DNA from: Raphanus sativus
Lineage: Eukaryota > Streptophyta > Magnoliopsida > Brassicales > Brassicaceae
Reading direction: 5' to 3'
DNA: 64,000 nucleotides
Assembly (NCBI RefSeq): GCF_000801105.2
Contig: NC_079519.1
Coordinates: 7,252,668 to 7,316,667, forward strand
Shown here: in pieces, positions 13,867 through 26,249 of the stretch
How positions within the stretch are numbered: position 1 is the first letter of the stretch
Layout: every line of letters starts with the position of its first letter
The notes under the pieces: model-generated
What the model saw: only the letters and a program-made list of their open reading frames with translations
Database searches by the model: none
What the model was told of the DNA's origin: nothing
Made by a program: the position numbers and the translations under genes

Positions 13867-13880
13867 AAACGACGTCGTTT
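13867..13880. promoter_or_regulatory. Palindromic AAACGACGTCGTTT upstream of S16
   Basis: A perfect 14-bp palindrome with a central ACGT lies 88 nt upstream of the S16 start codon. AAACGAC-type elements are common in promoters of plant housekeeping genes. Related half-sites occur at about 17324 and 17405. Function is inferred. Confidence 0.5.
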
Positions 13881-14591
13881 TAGAGACGTCCACTCTTAAC
13901 GTTTTCTCCTACAGAGTTAAAAATATATATATATATACGAAGAACAAAAAAATTAGAAGAAATAGTCAAAATCCCTTAAAACATTATTTGAAATTTGATT
14001 TTTCGAACTTTGTTTATGTATCAACTACAGTAGTTGTTATATCCGCATATAAGGACATTTTTTTTTTTTTTATAAAATACTAATAATACATATATTATTA
14101 ATATAAAAATCACAATGGTATGTTACTTTTTGTGTGTTTTAATGATTTTTTCAACTATTTTTATTATTTTTGTCATGTTTTTATCTTCTTAAATATTACT
14201 ACAATCTATAAAACTATGAGGATATAACCACATATAAAATTACACACAATATATTATAATTTGTGGAATAATGATATTTTGTTTTGAATTACTAAAGATA
14301 TAACTTATTTTACAATTTCATTTATTTTGAATTTTTATTAAAAGAAGATAGGTATAAGTCTTTGAGATTACACTACGGTTATAAAAAATAAATAAAAAAT
14401 ATATAATTATTAATCTTTTTAGTGATACGTGCATTATGAAAACAAACATTAAAGCACTAATAATTTTTTGATGGTTATTATGGTTTTGATATTATTAAAG
14501 AATAGCTAACATCACAAAATCTCTTTTCTATCATGTTTCAGGCGAGAACTCCGTCAACAGTGAAAAACATAATTACTGTTTATAATATGAA
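13881..14591. other. AT-rich spacer upstream of S16
   Basis: No gene or bounded repeat is recognised between the S16 promoter and the Helitron end at 14592. Confidence 0.6.
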
Positions 14592-15387
14592 CTAGTTTTT
14601 GACCCGCGCTTTGAAAGCGCGGATATTTTGGGATTGTAAACAAATTTTCTATAATATCGTATGATGTATTATTATGTTATAAAGTTATATAATATCAAAG
14701 AATGAAATCTATTTAAAATTAATTATGAATTAATTTATTTGATATTTTGTATGTACAATTATATGTACTTTCTTTTAGGCCTAGGTATTTTATTCAAACC
14801 CAAAAAACTAAACCAAAATCGATCCGAAAATACATGTTCTGTTCAGGTTTGGGTCTATGGTAAAAAACCTATTGGATATTTTTTTGACATGCGGGTCTCA
14901 GTTCAGATACCCAAAATATCCAGATTGTTTAATATTTATCCTGTATATTTAGGTATTTTGGGTATACATTTATCTTTTAAGTTTTGTATTTGTTTTGTCT
15001 TATTATAGTTTTGAGTTTTAGGTAAAATTTCAAAATTTAAAATATATTTTTCGTATTCGGATAAGACTTTTGGTATGTTTTTGGTTTTTCTGGTCAGATT
15101 TTAGGTAAAATTTTAGAAAATTTTGTTATTAAATATTTTCTGTGTTTCGGATTTTTTTTGAGTATTTCTAATTTTTTTGGGTCCTAAACACATAAACCGA
15201 TCGGTATCTGTTATTTAGTCAAAAATTACAGATATTTTTAAGTATTTGAATTATGGATCTGAACCGGTCCAGATCTTAAAAGAAGTAACCCAAATCCGAA
15301 CTAAAGAATTTCAAATATTAAATTAGATCCATATGTCTAGGACCAGAAGAATCCAAACCTCTAAGGAACCAATCCATACATGACTTA

Positions 15388-16005
15388 GGTGCCGACTGGT
15401 TTTCCCGCTACCACCCGTAAACGCAGCTTTTGCGGTTTATAGCGGTTGTTGGCGTTTCGAAACAATCACAGAAAACGCTACAAATCGCTTCAAACCGCTC
15501 CGAACCTCTTAAAATCAAAAGCTGGTTCCAGCTAACGTTTGCGGTTGCGGGCGGTTGCGGGTGGATAAATTTTTTTCTTTAAAAACAGAATAAATAAAAA
15601 TAATACTAAAAATATCCAATAAAAAATTTCAATTGAAATAATAGAAATTGTAAAATGTATTCATATTATATTTCAATTTATATTATAAAAATTCAAAACT
15701 AAAATATTTTCTATAAATTTTTAAAATTGAATAATATGATTTTATAAATATAAAATTTTATATTTATCATATTATTATGATTTTTAATATTTTTATAATT
15801 ACATAAAATGTAAATATTGTTAAATTATTATTTAACAGATGTTGCGTTTTGTAGTTTACCAGTCATAAGAGTCCCGCAAACGCAATAATTTCTAACAGCT
15901 ATACCAGTCGTACAAATCTCTAAAAACGCTTAAAACCGCAACCACCCGCACCCGCAAACTCCCGCAACCGCAACCGCAACCGCTGCGGTTACACCAGTCA
16001 GGCCC
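15388..16005. mobile_element. Harbinger/Tourist-type MITE nested in a Helitron
   Basis: The ends GGTGCCGACTGGTTTTCCCG and GGGCCTGACTGGTGTAACCG (right end reverse-complemented) are imperfect inverted repeats flanked by TTA (15385-15387 and 16006-16008). Subterminal regions are rich in GCGGTTGCGGG-type motifs. The element is 618 bp with no ORF. The TTA duplication fits the PIF/Harbinger superfamily. Confidence 0.78.
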
Positions 16006-16206
16006 TTAAAGACCGGAATGTCCATACCTGTCCTTTCATTATATTTTGTATCCATTTTCAAAGAGTTATTATATTTGTTGAGTTCGTGAGATTTAACATT
16101 TACATCAAAAAAAATATTTTTAGTTTAATAGTATATTTTGTAAGGTTTTAATAGTTGTTAAACTTATCTTAAATAACAAAATTTCACCACAGATAATTTT
16201 ATAACG

Positions 16207-16219
16207 ATTAACTAACATA

Positions 16220-16258
<39 letters not shown>
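16207..16258. repeat. (TA)n microsatellite
   Basis: A run of TA dinucleotides inside the Helitron at 14592-16678. Confidence 0.9.
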
Positions 16259-16260
<2 letters not shown>

Positions 16261-16678
16261 TAGTTTGGTAAAGTGTTTCTTCATTTCAGTTTTCGTTATG
16301 TTCCATTTCAGTTTTCTAAATATGTGTTGATCAATACCATAGATTGTCCATAATAAATGTGGAGTGGATACTATATGAATGCGTGTAGAACCAATATTGA
16401 GCCACTCATTTTTTTTTAATTCTATTACGAACACTAAGTTTGGTAACAAAAAAAAAAGAGGAAGAAAGAATATTCACATTTAAAACCGTAATTAAGTCAA
16501 GAGAAGTGGGTCCCATACATTTGATATTATTCAGTTGAATCGCATCATATTACGTATACAGAATTGATTTATAATATATGTAACACCATTAACTAAATTA
16601 CTGTTATGCCATTAATGAGGGTACAACAACTTTATATAAGTAGATTTTTTCAGAATGTTTCTCTTTTAATAGTATAGA

Positions 16679-17459
16679 TGTATTACACCATACCAATAAT
16701 ATAATATATTATAAAACGGATATTTTAGCATTGGTTTAGTTTCTTCTTTTGAGTAAAAATGACAATAAAGCAATGGGCATTAGGATAAACATGAATTTAT
16801 TTTTGTAAACACGTTTTTCTTTTATTTTTTTGGTTAATTGATTAGTATAGTTATCACTTATCAATAATCATATATATAATTATATAATAATAAATATATA
16901 TAAAGATTTATTAAGGTTATCATCGACTTTGAACACTTTAACTTTTAATGTGAAAGTTCAAATACAGAAAATCATTTCGCAAATAACAAAATAAATTCTA
17001 TCATCATTTTCACTAAAAAAGTAATGGTATATTAACAATTATGACATGGCTCATTGCTAATTGTGACATGGACAATCACATTTAATATTATTTACTTATA
17101 TTTATGGTAAACTTTTTAGAATATGGTTTTAAAAATATATCATTATTAAAGTGAATATTTAAACATAACAATAAATAGTACAATGATAAAAATATTAGAA
17201 CACTTTACAGAATCTTATACTATAAAGAAAAGTTGTCTCTCTTCTCCTAGCGCCACGTCACTAATTAGGGAGAGGAGAGTGCAACACGTGTCCCATTTTT
17301 CTAAAACGACGCACTTCATTTAACTTCTCATCAAATCGTTTGGACTTTGTGTTTTGTTGGGCCAAATCATCTCTCCGTCTAGCCCACAAACTTATACTTT
17401 AAGAAACGCGTCGTTTTGCACTAGGTCTAGCTTCTTTGTCTCTTTCGCGTCTACAGACT
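16679..17459. other. Spacer, then promoter-like region
   Basis: AT-rich to about 17220. A short block at about 16915-17000 (AATCATTTCGCAAATAA) recurs at about 30600-30660. From 17240 the base composition rises and promoter-like motifs appear: CACGTG (G-box, 17285), AAACGACGC (about 17324), TTGGGCC (about 17358) and GCGTCGTTTT (about 17406). Confidence 0.5.
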
Positions 17460-19140
17460 AATGGCGATAAGGGTTTCAAAATACGCTCTTTCATCTTCTT
17501 CTCTTTAACGATACAAGTAATGAAATTATCATTTAACTCCTCCGTTAATCGATTATCCACGATCAACATTCAATGCGAGTTTTAGTTATGCAGGGCGGTG
17601 GATTTCAAATATAAAAAGGTATGGTTTCTTCCTTTCAAATCATCCTCTCATTCGTTTAAAATTCCCAGTAAACATAAATCGTATGCTATGGTTAATGTTT
17701 CAGTCTTCCTCTCCGATTTGCAGAATGGTCGCTCCTCCTCCACCGTTGAAGTTCGCATGCTCCATTTCTGGGAGGCTAGGAATGTCCGCTGTGGTTGAGA
17801 TCTCATGGGATGTTCATGCTCCTTCTTGATTCTCAGGTTATTAATTCAGCTCTGCCTTTTGTTCATATTGAATCAGTTCTCGCCGGTTAACTTCTATCGC
17901 AACATCGCCTTTATGAATCCAGATTATAATTTTCAGTTTTTGTTTTTAGTTTCTTTTATAGATTTTTCATGAGTCATTTTCCAGCTTTTGATGATTTTGG
18001 GAATTTTTTTGTTGTTCATGCAATCATGCATTTTCACTGTCGGAGTAATTTATCGGTTAGATGCTTTTCGCCTTCTTGAGTTTAGATCACAATTTTTTTT
18101 TTCATAGGTTCCGTTAGATCACATTTTTTTTCTTAAAAATTATAGATTCTGTTAAATAATTTAGCTTAGCCATTCTGCACATTTGATGAATGTCGTGAAT
18201 GTACTCCCTGAATGTAACGTGCAAAAAAAAAAAGATCGTTTCGTCTTACTCACATATTCAATGTGTGATATATGATCAGTCTGATTTTATCAGTCTATCG
18301 GAGATGGTTTCAATGCCGTCTTTTGATTATGTTTTCCTATTATATGTGTTTCAGGTGATTCTCATACCAGCCACCGTGATGTCTGGCCACTTTCAGGCAT
18401 CCCCTCAAGGCAGGCTCCATGTTCTCTGTCAGTGGATTTGGGATTGTTTTTTCTGAGGAAGCTTATACTATTCTTGAAGAAATGAATGTTACTGAAACCA
18501 ATATAACCCGAGTGGGTTTGGTTCCTGGTGAAACAAGTTCTACTGCGTTAGATGGGGTTGGTTCCTTTATCAGGAGGTAATGATATTCCAATTTAATATC
18601 TGATTTTTGTTTGATACTGATATCAACCAGATGAATTCGGACGCTTGGTTGAGAAACTATGATTCTCCTGGGGGATGTTGAGTTGAGTCCACCAAAGTCT
18701 ACCATCAGCATGTATGTATAGACCATGTTTCCTGTTAGCTTTTTTGGATTCAATATTAGATTTTATTGAGCTCACTCTGTTGAAAACCAAGGCTCATGAA
18801 ATGCTTAAGAACAATGAGATTACCAAACCGGTTGCTACAATTGATTGAGCTCGGGTTGGGTACGCGTTCTCTGCGATTTGCAAATGCATTACATAATCTT
18901 CTCAAAGTCTTAAACTTTCTAAACTTTTTTGTTCTCCTAACAGACCACAGCTTTGATTGGTTTCCCTCTTATTTATCATCAAATTGCTTTCTGCAGTATC
19001 AAAGGTAGTTACTAATTTCAATCTTTTCTTTACAGGTCAAATAGTCCTAAGGGGAAGAAGATATACAGCCATAAACAAGAACCAAGCATTGGATATCGAC
19101 GAGAGGCTTCCTCGCCATTAAAACAATATAAACTATGCAT
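17460..19140 (+). pseudogene. Gene-like fragment of unknown family, probably broken
   Basis: I do not recognise this. An ATG at 17461 (MAIRVSKYALSSSS) soon meets a stop. Further on, conserved-looking coding pieces appear: SGHFQASPQGRLH (about 18380-18420), then in a shifted frame VSGFGIVFSEEAYTILEEMN and TNITRVGLVPGETSSTALDG (about 18430-18570), and after possible intron sequence NSPKGKKIYSHKQEPSIGY (about 19040-19110). The frame change at about 18420 could be a splice border or a lesion. Composition and splice-like borders suggest a former gene. It could be a degenerate host gene or a captured fragment. Confidence 0.45.
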
Positions 19141-20447
19141 TTAGGAGATCAAAAAGGTTTTGTGACTTTTACTTATTTATACATCATTGGTTTTTGGTTT
19201 CATTTAAGATGGTGACTCAAATGGAGAGCACAAAGTTGTAGAGATCTAAAGTAACAACATGATTATAGAAACTCCTGCGGTAGATTATTATGTCGTCTAT
19301 TTTTTTTTTTTTGACAACTATGTCAGTCTATATGTCTTGCTTTCAGTTACTCCTCATCCACCATTTCTTAATTTATATACTTATATATATACTAATACTA
19401 TCTTATAAATAATTGAAAGCGAGGAATAAAACAAAGAACATTTAATGGTTTAACCAGTTGTGAATTTAACTATTATTTTCATAAAAATTAATCAACTATG
19501 ATAAAAAATATTTACAGCATAACTATCACTGTTTTAGATAAATACATATTTTGGAAAAACCCATTAAACATGAAAAGACTATTATATTTTTTATTTTTAT
19601 TTTACAATGAAGATCCAAAAGTTGAAGTTCAACACAATAAATAGATTTACATATCTTTGGTACACGTTTATTTTCTAAAAATACAATTGAAAATATCTTA
19701 TAATTTTATTAAAACATAAAATCTATACTAGATAGCCACATTTAAAATATCGTTATTAAAATAATTAAAAATAAATAATATTAGAAAACTTCAAAGCTGT
19801 GTACATCTGTTTTAGTTTTTTAGTCGTTTACAATTTATATGTTTAGTATTATGCAAAATTATTCATAATACAGTATTAGTGAATTATAATTACAAGAAGC
19901 AAGAAAAATCAGAAGCATTATTCTCAAATAATAGCAAAGATATGTTAGAATCTTCTGTAAATTAATTACTTAAAAGTAATTTAACTCAGTTAGTTAATAA
20001 TTTGAAGTAAATAAAATATATAGTCTTATATATTCATGCAGTAACATGAAATTATTACAATATGTTTTCATAATATTTCACACAAAATATTTTCAGACAT
20101 TTTTATACAAAGTCCTTATTTCAAGAATTTATAAAATTAATTAAAAACTGATTGACTAAAGTATTAACATATGTCTATGAGCAGCACTCCAATGTACTAA
20201 TACGTTTAACATACCGGAGATACGTACGATTTCAGATGCCGCATAAAGAAGTAAAAAATGTAAAAGATGAATGATTTATGTCTTTCGTGTTAAATCTAAT
20301 CGACTATAATTTTAAAATATTTATTGAATTTCTTATGTAAGTGAAGTTGGGAAACTACAACAAAATAAGATAATCACATTTTGAATTATATTAATAGTGA
20401 AAAAGTATACGATTTATTAAAAAACAAAATAAATAATCAAAGCTATT

Positions 20448-20599
20448 GTAAAAAGTAATGAAAGCTAATGTTACTTATTATTAAAATGTATAGAGTATCG
20501 ACGTATGTTTTACAAAAAAAAATGAAGAAGACGTGAACAAAATCCGTAAGGACATGCAAAGAAAGATAATAAGTAACATTAGTTTTCACTACTTTTTAC
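20448..20599. repeat. Inverted repeat with 34-bp arms
   Basis: The arm at 20448-20481 (GTAAAAAGTAATGAAAGC...) pairs with 20566-20599 with about two mismatches and a loop of about 84 nt. It may be a MITE remnant or a hairpin-RNA source. No target duplication was identified. Confidence 0.7.
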
Positions 20600-21650
20600 G
20601 TCGATCGACGTATATTAAAAATGAAAAAAAAAATATTTGTCAACAGTTTAACAAAAATACAATATCAAATATGTTTTATTAATTCTGTTGTTTTTGACAA
20701 TCCAGTAAATGAAAGTAGAAGCGCATGGGATCGAATTATTTTTTGACAATCCAGTAAATTGAACATCTAAAGATACGACAACAGAATCTTGATCGAGTCG
20801 ATTAGATTGTCATCACAACAGAAACAAACAAGAGTTTATTGGAACTGAGAAGTTCTTGGGTTCTGTTCAGACAAACAGTAGGAAGGAGATTCAGTTCAAG
20901 GAGAAACTTAGATGTTAACGAAGGAGTTCTTCGGTGTAGAAAAAGATAAAAAAGGGGGGGGGGTTGATTTTTGGTTAAAGTTGGGATAGGTGAAGATTAT
21001 TAAAAGTGTGAAACTACTAAAAGTTTGTATAATAGAGGATGTTGCAACTTAATGGATCATCCGATGAATCAGAAACACAAGAAAAAAGAGATAGTTAAAG
21101 AGAGATCCGGCATAAGAAATTAAAAAACAAAAAAATCGTTCCAGTCATGTCGATAATTTTTTTTTAAAAAGAAAACATAATAAAGAATAAGAAGATCAAT
21201 AAGGCAGTGCCAAACCAACAAATGTAATGGAATTTCAACATAAATATTTTTATAGTTTTTCTTAACGTCGTTCTACTGATACAACAATTTAATTTTAAAA
21301 TATTTAGCAAGGGACATTAAGGCACACTACATATGAAGGATACAAAACTATTTTCATAATAACAATACTGATAAAGGTTTACAATATCTACACACAAGTA
21401 AAGTATACCCCGCCCGTAGTTCAAAATATTATTTGATTCTATTTTAATAATCATATACTAAAAAAAGTTTTTCGAAATTTTATGCAACTGTTTTTTTTTT
21501 AATTATATAAAATTTATCCTAATACAATAAGTTTTCTTTTTGATATCCACAAAATTTAGAAATAGTATTTAGTTTTACTTTTCAATAATCAAAAAATTTT
21601 GTGCAAGTTGATTTAATATACATGACTATTATTTATCTACAAAAGTAATA

Positions 21651-21832
21651 CAGTAAACCTCTATAAATTAATAATGTTGTGACTACATCAAAATATAATT
21701 TTTTATTAATTTATAGAGATTATTAATTTATGGAGATACTAATTGAACCAAAAACTCAATTTGGAACTATAAAATTATATTAATTTATAGAGATATTAAT
21801 TTATAAATTATTAATTTAAAGAGGTTATACTG
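21651..21832. mobile_element. Emigrant-like MITE (Tc1/mariner-pogo type)
   Basis: The left end CAGTAAACCTCTATAAATTA and the right end CAGTATAACCTCTTTAAATT (reverse-complemented) are imperfect inverted repeats flanked by TA. The terminal sequence matches my memory of Arabidopsis Emigrant (CAGTAAAACCTCTATAAATT). It is 182 bp and has no ORF. Confidence 0.8.
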
Positions 21833-22539
21833 TAGTAAATTTTGATGAAACTAATTTGAAGTGTAAAATTCTGAGCATATTTATGCACAATAATTTATGC
21901 TACTTACAAATTTATTCTGAGAATTTTAATCAGTAGCATAAATTTTACATAGTTAGACACATTAATGTATGCTACTTACAAGTTGATTTTTCTATCAAAT
22001 TATACATGATTTTGTATAAAACTATACAAGTTGATTTAATATATTTTAGCTAAAAATAGATAAAAATCAAACTAAAACTATAATTTAAATTATTATTCAT
22101 ATCTCTGAGTAAATAAAAGTTTTAAATAAATCTTTTTTATCTGAATTTATGTAAAACTAAATCAATATATATATATATTGGTAAGAAGATAATAACAATA
22201 ATAATTAATATATTAACAAAAATTATTATTATTAAATACAATATAAATTTAAAAATTTTATTAATGCACATGGTGCAGTAAACACCTAGTATAATAAAAT
22301 TAGGATAGAAAATGAAATTAAAATATAAAATATCATGAAGAAAATCTGATGGAAAATAAAACAAATTAAATATAATTTAAATAATAATTATTAAGTATCT
22401 TATTACTGTAAATATAGAGAAAAATATATTTGGTTAACTATCTGAGTAAAATAAAAAATAAATGTCGAGGTTCCTAAAATTTGTTATGTGAGAAGGGCAT
22501 GAGGCATAAACTTTTTTTTAAGGTATTAAGCATAGCTAG

Positions 22540-22770
22540 AATAAAAGGGTTTCGAGAAAATTTACTTATGCTTTATTATGTTAGTTTGTTTTTTCGGATT
22601 CTCACGGAGAAAATGATTTGAGTTTTCTTCTCTTTTGAATTCAACATTCATGTTTAAAGGGTTTCGAGAAAACCTACTTATGATTTGTTTCATTATGTTC
22701 ATTCTTAGATTTTTTATCCAGAAATTGATTTTATATTCTTATCTTTTATACTCAAAGTTCATGTTTAATT
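22540..22770. repeat. Tandem duplication of about 115 bp
   Basis: Two diverged units each begin AAAGGGTTTCGAGAAAA.CTACTTATG and end near CATGTTTAA. They lie directly upstream of the duplicated protease pseudogenes. Confidence 0.6.
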
Positions 22771-23159
22771 TTTTTTGTTTAAACTAGATCGTGGAAGATG
22801 ATAATCGACACTATGGTAGAGGCAAATACAAAAAGTCAGAAAGAGAGACACAAAAATTCAAAGTGATAAATGTTCTTATAAATTTCATGGTGAAATTCTC
22901 ACACTGTTTTAAACAAGGATCTCTGGAAATTTATATTCTTGTTAACAGACATTTCATTTATATCACATCGTTTGACAAGCTATAATCCAAATTATCCCCT
23001 GTAAGTATTCCATTTCATATAATTATATTTTCTGTTATGTATTATATTTTCATATTTCTAAAATTTTTTAATTTAATAATATATTTTCATTTATATGAGT
23101 ATATATATTTTAGATGTTATAGGTGCTAAATTTTACTGTAAAGATTAGAGTAAACTGAA

Positions 23160-24265
23160 GATCCTATTAATGATGCCATTGACCAAGGAAATTTGGACAT
23201 GTATTGTTAATTTCATACATAAAAACATGCACATAATGTATGTGTGTATAATTATAATGAAGCATATAGATCATATACATCCAAATATTTTAATTCTTTG
23301 TTACTATTTTTAAAGATACATGTTTGGTTCACATAACCAACAAATCTCTAAAAACAATAGTGAAAATTAAGTTTGATTTGGATATTTCACTGTCATGTAA
23401 GCACTTCTATAAGTTATGCATCGTTTAATCAATAATTCAATCTATATGTTTAAGCATTAATATTAATTATGTTTTTTGTGTGTGTAAATTTTAGGGGATT
23501 TAATATGAATCTAAAATCACTAAAAATAAATAAATGTGGCTATGACAGTTTGAATGGTAAACATTATTAGATCATAGATAATTTGTGGAGCACTACTTGG
23601 TGAGATTGATGTTTTGCAAAAATAATTTAGACATGACTGTGTTGAATGCCAAAACAAAAGATTGGAAAAAGTTTGGAAGTGTTGTTAAGAAGGTCATTGA
23701 CTAAGGAAATACAATTATACTTGTATTATTTTATTGAACATTTAAACATATAAAAACATGTAATTTTTCTTTTTTTTGGACAACAAACATATGTAATTTT
23801 AATACATATTATTGCATTCTAAAATTATTTATTTTTTCTCTTCATATTTTGAAATGTTTCTCGTCGACAATGACCACATTAAATCTACATTAATTATGTT
23901 ACAAAATGCTTTTTAATAATTTGTTATTGTTTTAAAAGATACATGTTAGGTTAATTGAACCAACAAATCCATAGAAGCAAAGGTGAAATTATGTTCAACA
24001 TAGATAATTGGTTATTAAATCAACACCTTTATGATGACATCATCAAAAAGAAAGCCAATTGAGTTGTTAAATAATTAAAGAAAGAGAACTTTTAATTTAT
24101 TTCATAGTTAGTACACAAGTTGTACATAAATAATATTTTCTAGATATATATTGATTACATAAGCAAATTATGTATGTACAAATCATTTTATGTTATAAAG
24201 ATCATTGCTACAATGTAGATTGTTTCAGCTATTTGACTTGAAGTGAAGATGATGAAAAGATATGA
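23160..24265 (+). pseudogene. Degenerate C1A cysteine-protease fragment, copy 1
   Basis: Around 23533-23640 the plus strand reads GYDSLNGKHY, then II.N.W.TTW and FAKII with several stops. This is a decayed form of the papain-family C-terminal pattern GYxxxxxxxYWIIxNSWGTxWGDxGYxxI. Flanking non-coding blocks are shared with copy 2 in the same order, but the middle exons found in copy 2 (about 24470-24790) are deleted here. No functional protein is possible. Confidence 0.7.
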
Positions 24266-24590
24266 TTATACATAATGTATGTGTATATAATTATAATGAA
24301 ATATATTAATCATATACATCCAAATGTTTTAGTACTTTTTACTATTTTTAAAGATACATGTTGGTTTCACATCTTCAACAAATCTCTAAAATCAAGTGTC
24401 AAAATCAAGTTTAATTTGAATATTTCACAATCAAATAAACACTTCTATAATAGCATCAACAAAAAAATTGCCCAAGGAACTATGAAGAAATAATATCATT
24501 CTTGAAGAACAAAGGTGTAGTTCTAGAAGAAGACCATGAAAGTGTGAAAATGATAACAAAAAGAATCCATGTGCTGAAAAGATCATGGTA

Positions 24591-24630
<40 letters not shown>

Positions 24631-25600
24631 TTATATTTTTGCAATAGAAAAGAAGTACATGTTTTGAAGATTGATGAACTAGTTATGATTACAAAAGTCA
24701 TCGAAGAAGATTTGATCAAATTGGTGAATATTGCTCCAGTAATAGTGAGCATAGAAGCTACAGATGAAATAAGGGATCATCGCGGAAATGTAAATTGTGT
24801 ATTGTTTAATCAATAATCATATCAATATGTTTAACCCTTACATTAATTATGTTTCCAGGTGTGTGTAAATTTTAGGAGATTTACTATGGACCTAAAACAT
24901 CTAAAAGCTAAAAGTGACCATGTGGTTCTACTCATCATGTTGATCAAATATGACAGTTTGAATGATGAATATTATTGGATTATACAAAATTTCTGGAGTA
25001 CTACTTAAGGAGATGAAGGGTTAGCAAAAATAAGCTGGACATGTTGATATGTTGAATGTCAAAACGAAAGATTTGAGAAAGATTGAAATTGTTGTAAAGA
25101 AGATCATTGACTAAGGAAATAAAGTTATACTTTTTTGATATCACATTTCAACATATACATATATGTATTTTTAGTACATGGAATGTTTGATTCAAAAAGA
25201 AAATTGTTTATTTCTCCTTATATTTTGGAATGTTTCTCTTCGATAATGACCAGATTTAAATCCACATTTATTATGTTACAACTTGCTTTTAATAATTTGT
25301 TACTATAATAAAAGATATGTGATTGGTTCGTAAAACCAACAAATCCTTAGAAGCAAGAGTGAAAATCATCTTTAACTTAGATAATTCGCTATCGAATCAA
25401 CATTTTTATGATGACATCAATAAAAATAAGACCAAATGAGATGTTAAAGACTTAAATAAGAACTCTGTATATACATAATCTTTTCTAGATATATATTGAT
25501 TATATAAACAAGTAATACAAGTACACATCATTTAAAGTTATAAAAGTAATTGGTACAATGTAGAAAGTTTCACTTATTTGACTTGAATTGAAGAAGTTGA
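24266..25600 (+). pseudogene. Degenerate C1A cysteine-protease fragment, copy 2
   Basis: Exon-like pieces are EEIISFLKNKGVVLEEDHE (about 24483-24540), an intron with an (AT)n run (24594-24626), then IAPVIVSIEATDEIRDHRGN (about 24720-24790), which resembles the QPVxVxIxA..F..YxGG region of papain-family enzymes, and YDSLNDEYYWIIQNFW (about 24950-24995) followed by a stop and GDEGLAKI. The catalytic Cys segment was not found. Stops and lost exons make this a pseudogene. It is in tandem with copy 1. Confidence 0.78.
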
Positions 25601-26249
25601 TCTTGAAGAAACAGTTAGAAAATGATATATTGTTGTTATTATTTGACATGAATTACGGATGTTGATTCATATTAAAAATGTTGGTCATGAAAAAATAGTA
25701 AATAGACTATATGTTATTGTTTTCATATTAGACATTGAATTGCTAAAAAATTAAGATCATATCAACAATGTAAATTGACATTTCAATGAGTTATTATTAG
25801 TTTTGGTTCAAGTTGCATATAATTTTATGTTTATTTTGCATTGACGTATTATTGCATTCAAGATAAACTCTTTTACAAATGCATGATATCATATTATCAT
25901 TATAGTTAGATGAATATCATCTTAGATGTAATCACACTCTAAATATTTAAATGTAAAAATACAATATATATAGCTTGATTACTTGCATTATTATTCAACC
26001 TAGTTTAGATTTTTGTAAGATCTTTGAGTTGTTTGAATTTTTATTTAAATCATTAAGATTTCATTAAACTTTCAAATTTATTTCTTAATTTTTATGTGAA
26101 TGATGTTTTACATTTTATATCAAAAGTTTTGACTTCTTATGATTGTTTTAAAATTTGATTTAAATATTAAAACTTATTTTCTTTCATAAGTTTTGTGTAG
26201 ATGTTCATAGAAAGTTGAACAAATGATTTGATATTTGCTTAATAGAGTA
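25601..26249. other. AT-rich spacer
   Basis: No gene or bounded repeat is recognised between the protease pseudogenes and the Helitron end at 26250. Confidence 0.6.

Larger units (their letters stand above)
14592..16678 (-). mobile_element. Non-autonomous Helitron
   Basis: Read on the minus strand it starts TCTATACTATTAAAAGAG (from 16678) and ends with a CGCGCTTTGAAAGCGCG-type hairpin followed by GGTCAAAAACTAG (to 14592). It lies between A (14591) and T (16679). TC start, hairpin, CTAG end and A/T target are the Helitron hallmarks. At 2,087 bp it encodes no Rep/helicase and carries a nested MITE at 15388-16005. Confidence 0.85.
19141..22539. other. AT-rich spacer with short mobile remnants
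   Basis: No coding gene is recognised. It contains a 34-bp inverted repeat (20448-20599), an Emigrant-like MITE (21651-21832) and a Helitron-like 3' end on the plus strand at about 22263-22290, where the stem TGCACATGGTGCA is followed by AACACCTAG and then T. No matching 5' end could be assigned to that last terminus. Confidence 0.6.

Noticed and set aside
22137..22364. Hydrophobic 75-codon minus-strand frame
   Set aside because: Ile/Phe/Tyr content simply follows from very AT-rich DNA; no homologue recognised.
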